64,000 nucleotides of DNA. It comes from Platynereis dumerilii (taxonomy: Eukaryota > Annelida > Polychaeta > Phyllodocida > Nereididae). The DNA lies in NCBI GenBank assembly GCA_026936325.1, contig JAPTHN010000006.1, positions 31,575,296-31,639,295 of the forward strand, in the 5' to 3' direction. The notes under the pieces were generated by a model that ran no database searches, was not told the DNA's origin, and was given only the letters and a program-made list of their open reading frames with translations. Made by a program: the position numbers and the translations under genes. The stretch's first letter is position 1. Each line of letters begins with the position of its first letter. Positions 59,680 through 64,000 of this stretch are shown one piece after another.

Positions 59680-59985
59680 CATGTACAAGAGACGTTGGAA
59701 GTATGTCCAGCACCTTGCTGAACAATTTTGGAAGAGGTGGATGAAGGAGTATGTCCCTGAGCTGACCAAAAGACGTAAATGGTTTGACAAAACCAAAAAT
59801 CTGAAATGTGGAGACATTGTATTAAATGTGGATGATTTAACTCCCAGAGGATTGTGGCCACTTGCCATTGTAACTGAAGCTATTGTTGGCAGAGATGATC
59901 TGGTCAGATCTGTAAGGTTGAAGACCAGAACCAGTCAGCTGGTCAGACCTGTGACAAAAGTGGTCTTTATTGAAGGAGAGTAATT
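59680..59985 (+). pseudogene. BEL integrase C-terminal part (DUF5641 family)
   Basis: KRRWKYVQHLAEQFWKRWMK, then LKCGDIVLNVDD, GLWPLAIVTE and QLVRPVTKVV. This tail domain is characteristic of BEL/Pao integrases and supports the family call. Confidence 0.88.
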
Positions 59986-60215
59986 GTGTAACAGTATGAC
60001 AATTTCTTGACTTTTTATGCCATTTATATTGGCCTGTTGTACATATTGATTTTGAATGTTCATAAATGTATTGTGAGTGTAGATCTAAATTGTTTTGTTT
60101 CCAATTGATTGAAGTGTTTATAATCATTCTTGAATTCTATAACTTCATATTAATACTTAATTGAATGTCATTCACAGGTTTGATTGTAATGTTGAAACAT
60201 GTTTCAAGGTGGGAG
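59986..60215 (+). promoter_or_regulatory. 3' untranslated stretch and polypurine tract
   Basis: A non-coding stretch ends in AAGGTGGGAG directly before the 3' LTR (about 60206-60215). A purine run in this position is the expected primer for plus-strand DNA synthesis. I could not identify the tRNA primer-binding site after the 5' LTR with confidence. Confidence 0.65.
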
Positions 60216-60925
60216 TGTTGAGTTTCTCATTGAGAAGCACTATGTTGTCCATTGTACAGAAATTGTTTAAAGTGTGAAACACATTAATGCGACTGTGCAA
60301 ACTGTAGTAGGATGTGTCACAAATGTAGTGTCACTTGAACATCAGAAGTCAATATGAAGAGTTACTAGCTGTGCAGAAATGCATTATCATGACACCAATT
60401 TATGTTAAAAGGTATGTTGTATTTAATTATTACTTAGTGTAGATCTATTAGCTTGTTCGTTTGTACATATTTATATTTCATAAATCATTTGTTGGTAGCA
60501 GTAGAAATTTAGTGTTATTATTTGAATTTTTAGATAAGAAATTTAATGACTGACTTGGAATCTGGATCTGGGATAATTTCATTGCAGCACATTGTTGTAA
60601 GTTTCCTTTATAGCATAACCATGCTCAGTTTAATCATCCTGTGGTGTATAATGTCATATTTTTATATTGTTCTTTTTTATATATGCACATTTGATGCTTG
60701 ATGGTATAATGTGATAACTCCCTTCAGTTCTTCAATTAATTAAATGACAATTATGATAATATTACATTGATACATGTATACATATCTTTATGTGACATTA
60801 TGGTGACAATGTTTATTTCTCTTGTGTACAGATTTACCGATCAATCGTCGATCAACGTCTACTTGGTTGTATGAAATAAATGCTGCATCAAACTCATCCT
60901 CTCGTTATCCCTCGCGTCCAGAATA
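60216..60925 (+). repeat. 3' LTR of the BEL/Pao element
   Basis: 710 bases with the same ends (TGTTGAG, CCAGAATA) and the same AATAAA signal as the 5' LTR. It is about 38 bases shorter. Confidence 0.95.
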
Positions 60926-60930
60926 CAATA

Positions 60931-61100
60931 TTTTTTATATGTACATGGCATTCGTTCCGCCTCATATGAAATATGCATGGCATCGTATTCTCTACTTCAT
61001 TGTGTTTGTTGTTTTGAAACCGAAGGTAATTGCTTGGTTTTTATTGATTTTGTGAGATTATGAAACTCAATTGGTCAGTGCATTTCTTGTGTAGCTAGTT
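60931..61100 (+). repeat. Duplicated block P2, resumed right of the BEL element
   Basis: Matches 46445-46640 of P1, for example CTACTTCATTG and TTTTTATTG, then GAGATTATGAAACTCAATTGG-like sequence. Homology stops near 61100. Confidence 0.8.
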
Positions 61101-61465
61101 GTTGAAATACAACAGCAGGTTTCCTATTGAATATGTTACTACGTACCTGTATATAGGGGCCATGATGTTGGGTCCATGCAGAATCGAATGAATAAAAAAT
61201 GTCAATCTCATGCAGATTCGATGAAAAATTCCTTTATACTAACACGCAAAAGAAACAAAGTCGGTAAAAAGACATCAATATTAATTTGATTACTAATGTA
61301 AATCATTTGATTGGTAGAAGATTTAGAATCTGAAGAACTGGTGACATAAACCAGTCATTGTAATTGCATATATACTGGGCTATGTCATCCAGAAATTAAG
61401 TAGAGCTGTTCACATTACAGTGTCACTGCATCCCGCCAGTAATTGGTATATATTAGTACCACACA
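61101..61465. other. No gene seen
   Basis: AT-rich sequence without recognisable features. Confidence 0.4.
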
Positions 61466-61467
61466 TA

Positions 61468-61587
61468 CAGTGAGGAAAATAAGTGTTTGACCCCCTGCCA
61501 TATTTTCTGGTTTGGGCACTTGCGCTTGCTCCAAAAAATCTGCTACCAGAAAATATGGTAGGGGTCAAATACTTGTTTTTCTCACTG
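61468..61587. mobile_element. Tc1/mariner-type MITE (120 bp)
   Basis: Terminal inverted repeats of about 28 bases begin CAGTGAGGAAAATAAGTGTT on the left. The mirrored right end reads CAAATACTTGTTTTTCTC, then ACTG. TA flanks both sides (61466-61467 and 61588-61589). The CAGTGAGG-AAATAAGT-TTTGA end sequence is well known from Tc1-like elements in many animals. Confidence 0.88.
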
Positions 61588-62037
61588 TATGATTGAAGTG
61601 ATGCACTTTGTTAATGAACATCATTATATGTGTGGAATGAGCATATATATAAAACCATGAAGGGTCACTGGGTCAGCAAATCAAGATGCTGGACAGAGAG
61701 AAACCGATTAAATGTGGAAAGTGAGGCTTAGTGTGACATCGGAAGGAGTTGCTAGCCTAAAATCTATATTATTTTAGGCCTATATATTGTACCATGATAT
61801 ATGTATAGGAAATAGAGGGCAATACAATTCAATATATATGATGGCCATAATTTTTACTTACTACAAATTGGTGGTTGTCTTACCTTTTTTTGGCGATCAG
61901 CTTGTGTTCGGCATTGCATATACGCACACATACATCAAATTAACATTGCAAATACCCTTGTTACAGATGTTAAAAAATCATTCACATATTTATGCAGGTT
62001 CAGCGCTGTTCATCAATTGACATCCTCGCTCTAGCAT

Positions 62038-62862
62038 ATTACAGTCCTTTTCATACTTACGTGGAATCGCAAGTTTTTTTTCTATGCTGTTGAACTGTGA
62101 TGTCAGAGATGACTCTATTCTAGTATTGCAATATATGTAAATTAACTACAAGCTGTGATGTCATTTCAAACTGGGTCAGATTCCCCAGCTTCTAACCAAT
62201 GCGAATCCACAAAACTGAGCATCACAGTTTCAGCTCAGTGTCAGAGTTAAAATTGGGTCTGGGAAAACCCATGCAAGTTTGACATCACAGCCTCTCAGCC
62301 AATGGGCTGCCAGAACAAATATACATAACATAAGCCATGTGTTTACAAACAAATTGTAAAAGCCTTCTGTTTATACCAACTTCCATCAAAGTTTAAAGTT
62401 GTAAGTTAGCAAGTTTGTAGATTTATCAAACAACTCTGTGGGGATTATAATAGTTGTCTACCGTGAATGCTCATAAAGCTGCCATTTGGTAGGATTAGAC
62501 TGGTGATTGCTGTGATAAATCATTGGGATCAAAAATGTAATGCTTCCTTCAATATATCAATGTTTGAACTGTGATGCGAATTTTTTGGTCAGCCCATTGG
62601 CTATCAAGCTGTGATGACGAAGTTGTAGGGGCTTTCCCTGATAAAACTCTTACTCTGACACTGTGTTGAAACTGTGACGCTCAGTTCAGGAGGATCAACA
62701 TTGGCTAGAAGCTGGGGAACCTGACCCAGTTTGAAATGACATCACAGCTTGTAGTTAATTTACATATATTGCAATGCTAGAATAGAGTCATCTCTGACAT
62801 CACAGTTCAACAGCATAGAAAAAAAACTTGAGATTCCACGTAAGTATGACAAGGACTGTAAT
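62038..62862. mobile_element. Fold-back element with ~300-bp arms
   Basis: The left arm (62038-62335) and right arm (about 62565-62862) are reverse complements over nearly their full length. They share ATTACAGTCCTT at the tips and long runs such as CTACAAGCTGTGATGTCATT. A 230-base unpaired centre lies between. No open frame is present. Target duplications are unclear. It fits a fold-back or long-TIR non-autonomous DNA element. It lies between parts of P2 and is absent from P1. Confidence 0.85.
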
Positions 62863-63640
62863 TACATACAGTGTCTTGGAAGTTCAGAACATAGCCAGCT
62901 CTTCCTTTTTTGCAAGACATAATTACTTGGAGACTCATTGCATCCCCCCCAAAAAATGCTCATAGAAATTAGTTTAGCACATGACATGACACTTCCTTGC
63001 CAAACTGTTGTTTCTTCATCAACTATTTGCATTTCTAGCTCATCAACTTGAGAAGTGTTTTCCCCTTGTTACAGAGAGACACATTTATCTGTCTGAATTA
63101 CCATAAAGTAGATTTCAAAGAGAACACCTACAAAGAAACCACAAAGATGTGAATATTGATACCTGCGCTCTTACATGTACACATAAAACATGAAAGGGGC
63201 AAAATGTTCTAAAAATAGAAAGAATGTATACATATATTCACTTTGACGCATAACAAAGATCATGTGAAGTGTCCGTCTAGAAAGTTTTATACAGAGTTTA
63301 TTTTAGAGCAAATCTATAAATTTGCCTGCAGACAGACAGACAGTTGTCCGAGGGTGATGCTATTCCTTTACCAACCAAATTCATTCGTACAATGACTGAG
63401 ACATGAACTGCTAAAAAAGCAATACATCTACAACATTATACGTCATATGATAGGCGATTAGGCCTACACAGAGACCAGAGTGACTGACTTCACACGCTAC
63501 TGTAAAACTGTAGTACTAGTATTTTTCAAATTTACTCAAATAAAATGCAACAGTCATAGATAGAAAATAACCTCAAAGACGTCTAGCTCTATCTAGAAAA
63601 TCCTCTCTAAAAAAAAAATGTGATAGGTACAGCAGATAGA
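62863..63640. other. No gene seen
   Basis: Ordinary sequence with a short CAGA repeat near 63330. No recognisable features. Confidence 0.4.
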
Positions 63641-63644
63641 GAGT

Positions 63645-63855
63645 CATTCGACAAGTCTGATAGAGCATTGTCTACTGCTAATGAATGAGACCAAACACCT
63701 ACAGCCCATCAAGCAGCAAATGAGACAATGCCTACTTTGAATAACAAGGAAATCCTTCCATGACACGACAATGCATCTTCATCATTCACTTCCAATGACT
63801 TTTCCCGTTCATCAAGTGTGATGTCTAAATACCGCAATTAGCATCATGGTAACAC
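63645..63855 (+). repeat. Duplicated block P2, right end
   Basis: Matches 46750-46950 of P1 in order: CTAATGAATGAGAC, CC-TCAAGC, ATGAGACAA-GCCTACTT and CTAAATACCGCAATTAGCA. It shows that P2 has been stretched by several insertions. Confidence 0.75.
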
Positions 63856-64000
63856 AAACAATCAGTGGAAAAGTGAATTGAATATTGTCTCCATTGGCAT
63901 ATTGGGGGAGGGGAGTAGGGGTGGCGGTAGGTAGAAAGAGTCAGGGTAGTGACTTGAAAGAGAGAGTGGTAGTCCTCATTAAGTTAGATATATATCCCAT
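63856..64000. other. Purine-rich end of window, no gene
   Basis: A G/A-rich stretch near 63902-63965 (GGGGGAGGGGAGTAGGGG). Nothing else is recognised. Confidence 0.4.

Larger units (their letters stand above)
55046..59983 (+). pseudogene. BEL/Pao Gag-Pol coding region, interrupted
   Basis: The region encodes the whole expected Gag-Pol domain series on one strand but not in one continuous frame; about four interruptions are present. In BEL/Pao elements, Gag-Pol is normally a single polyprotein that is cut by its own aspartic protease. The parts are listed separately with approximate limits. Nothing suggests use by the host. Whether the interruptions are real or arose in sequencing or assembly cannot be judged from one copy. 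Confidence 0.9.
54286..60925 (+). mobile_element. BEL/Pao LTR retrotransposon, young but broken
   Basis: A 6.64-kb element with direct LTRs (54286-55033 and 60216-60925), Gag-Pol between them on the plus strand and a purine-rich stretch before the 3' LTR. The 5-bp target duplication is CAATA (54281-54285 and 60926-60930). The pol order of protease, RT, RNase H, integrase and a BEL-specific C-terminal domain places it in BEL/Pao rather than Gypsy or Copia. I see no envelope-like frame. Over the alignable LTR I count one substitution, plus one ~38-base length difference, so the insertion is very recent. The coding region is interrupted in about four places. The empty site is kept in P1 near 46440. 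Confidence 0.96.

Noticed and set aside
60822-61055. 77-residue frame running out of the 3' LTR into the flank
   Set aside because: Crosses the element boundary and has no recognisable protein features.

Overview
The window looks like gene-poor, AT-rich, repeat-dense nuclear DNA from a marine invertebrate, most likely an echinoderm. I infer this from the BEL/Pao retroelement, the many families of short inverted-repeat transposons, the tRNA-type SINEs and the frequent octamer TAGGCCTA. No sequence names a species. I find no host protein-coding gene, rRNA, confident tRNA or CRISPR array. Outside two retroelements, open frames are short, not conserved between paralogous copies, and look like chance.

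Layout. Most of the window is an old array of diverged, non-coding units a few kilobases long, mostly head to tail on the same strand. Unit A (1-3365) and unit B (5929-11310) are the most alike. They share blocks in the same order and each holds a ~400-base inverted-repeat pair. Inverted kin lie at 11.3-12.7 kb. Shorter relatives fill 15.3-28.4 kb. A second series of units (28.9-32.7, 32.6-38.2 and 38.2-44 kb) shares another set of blocks. A third pair, P1 (42.3-46.95 kb) and P2 (48.8-54.3 kb, continued at 60.93-61.1 and 63.65-63.85 kb), closes the window.

Mobile elements sit in this array, and paralogous units often supply the empty site. The largest is a very young BEL/Pao LTR element (54286-60925, 5-bp target duplication CAATA). 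Its LTRs are almost identical, yet its coding region is broken in about four places. Two almost identical 1.44-kb non-autonomous hAT elements (39086-40524 and 47091-48531) have perfect 8-bp target duplications. An 838-bp TTAA-flanked element sits inside a tRNA-type SINE. Also present are a 120-bp Tc1/mariner-type MITE, several palindromic MITEs, an 825-bp fold-back element, a 5'-truncated CR1/L2-like LINE end, and 10-bp and 21-bp minisatellites.

No set of genes here works together as a pathway. The most informative signals are the layered history of duplication followed by insertion, the mismatch between young LTRs and broken coding in the BEL element, two paralogous back-to-back splice-acceptor/donor motifs, and long inverted repeats that would give double-stranded RNA if transcribed.
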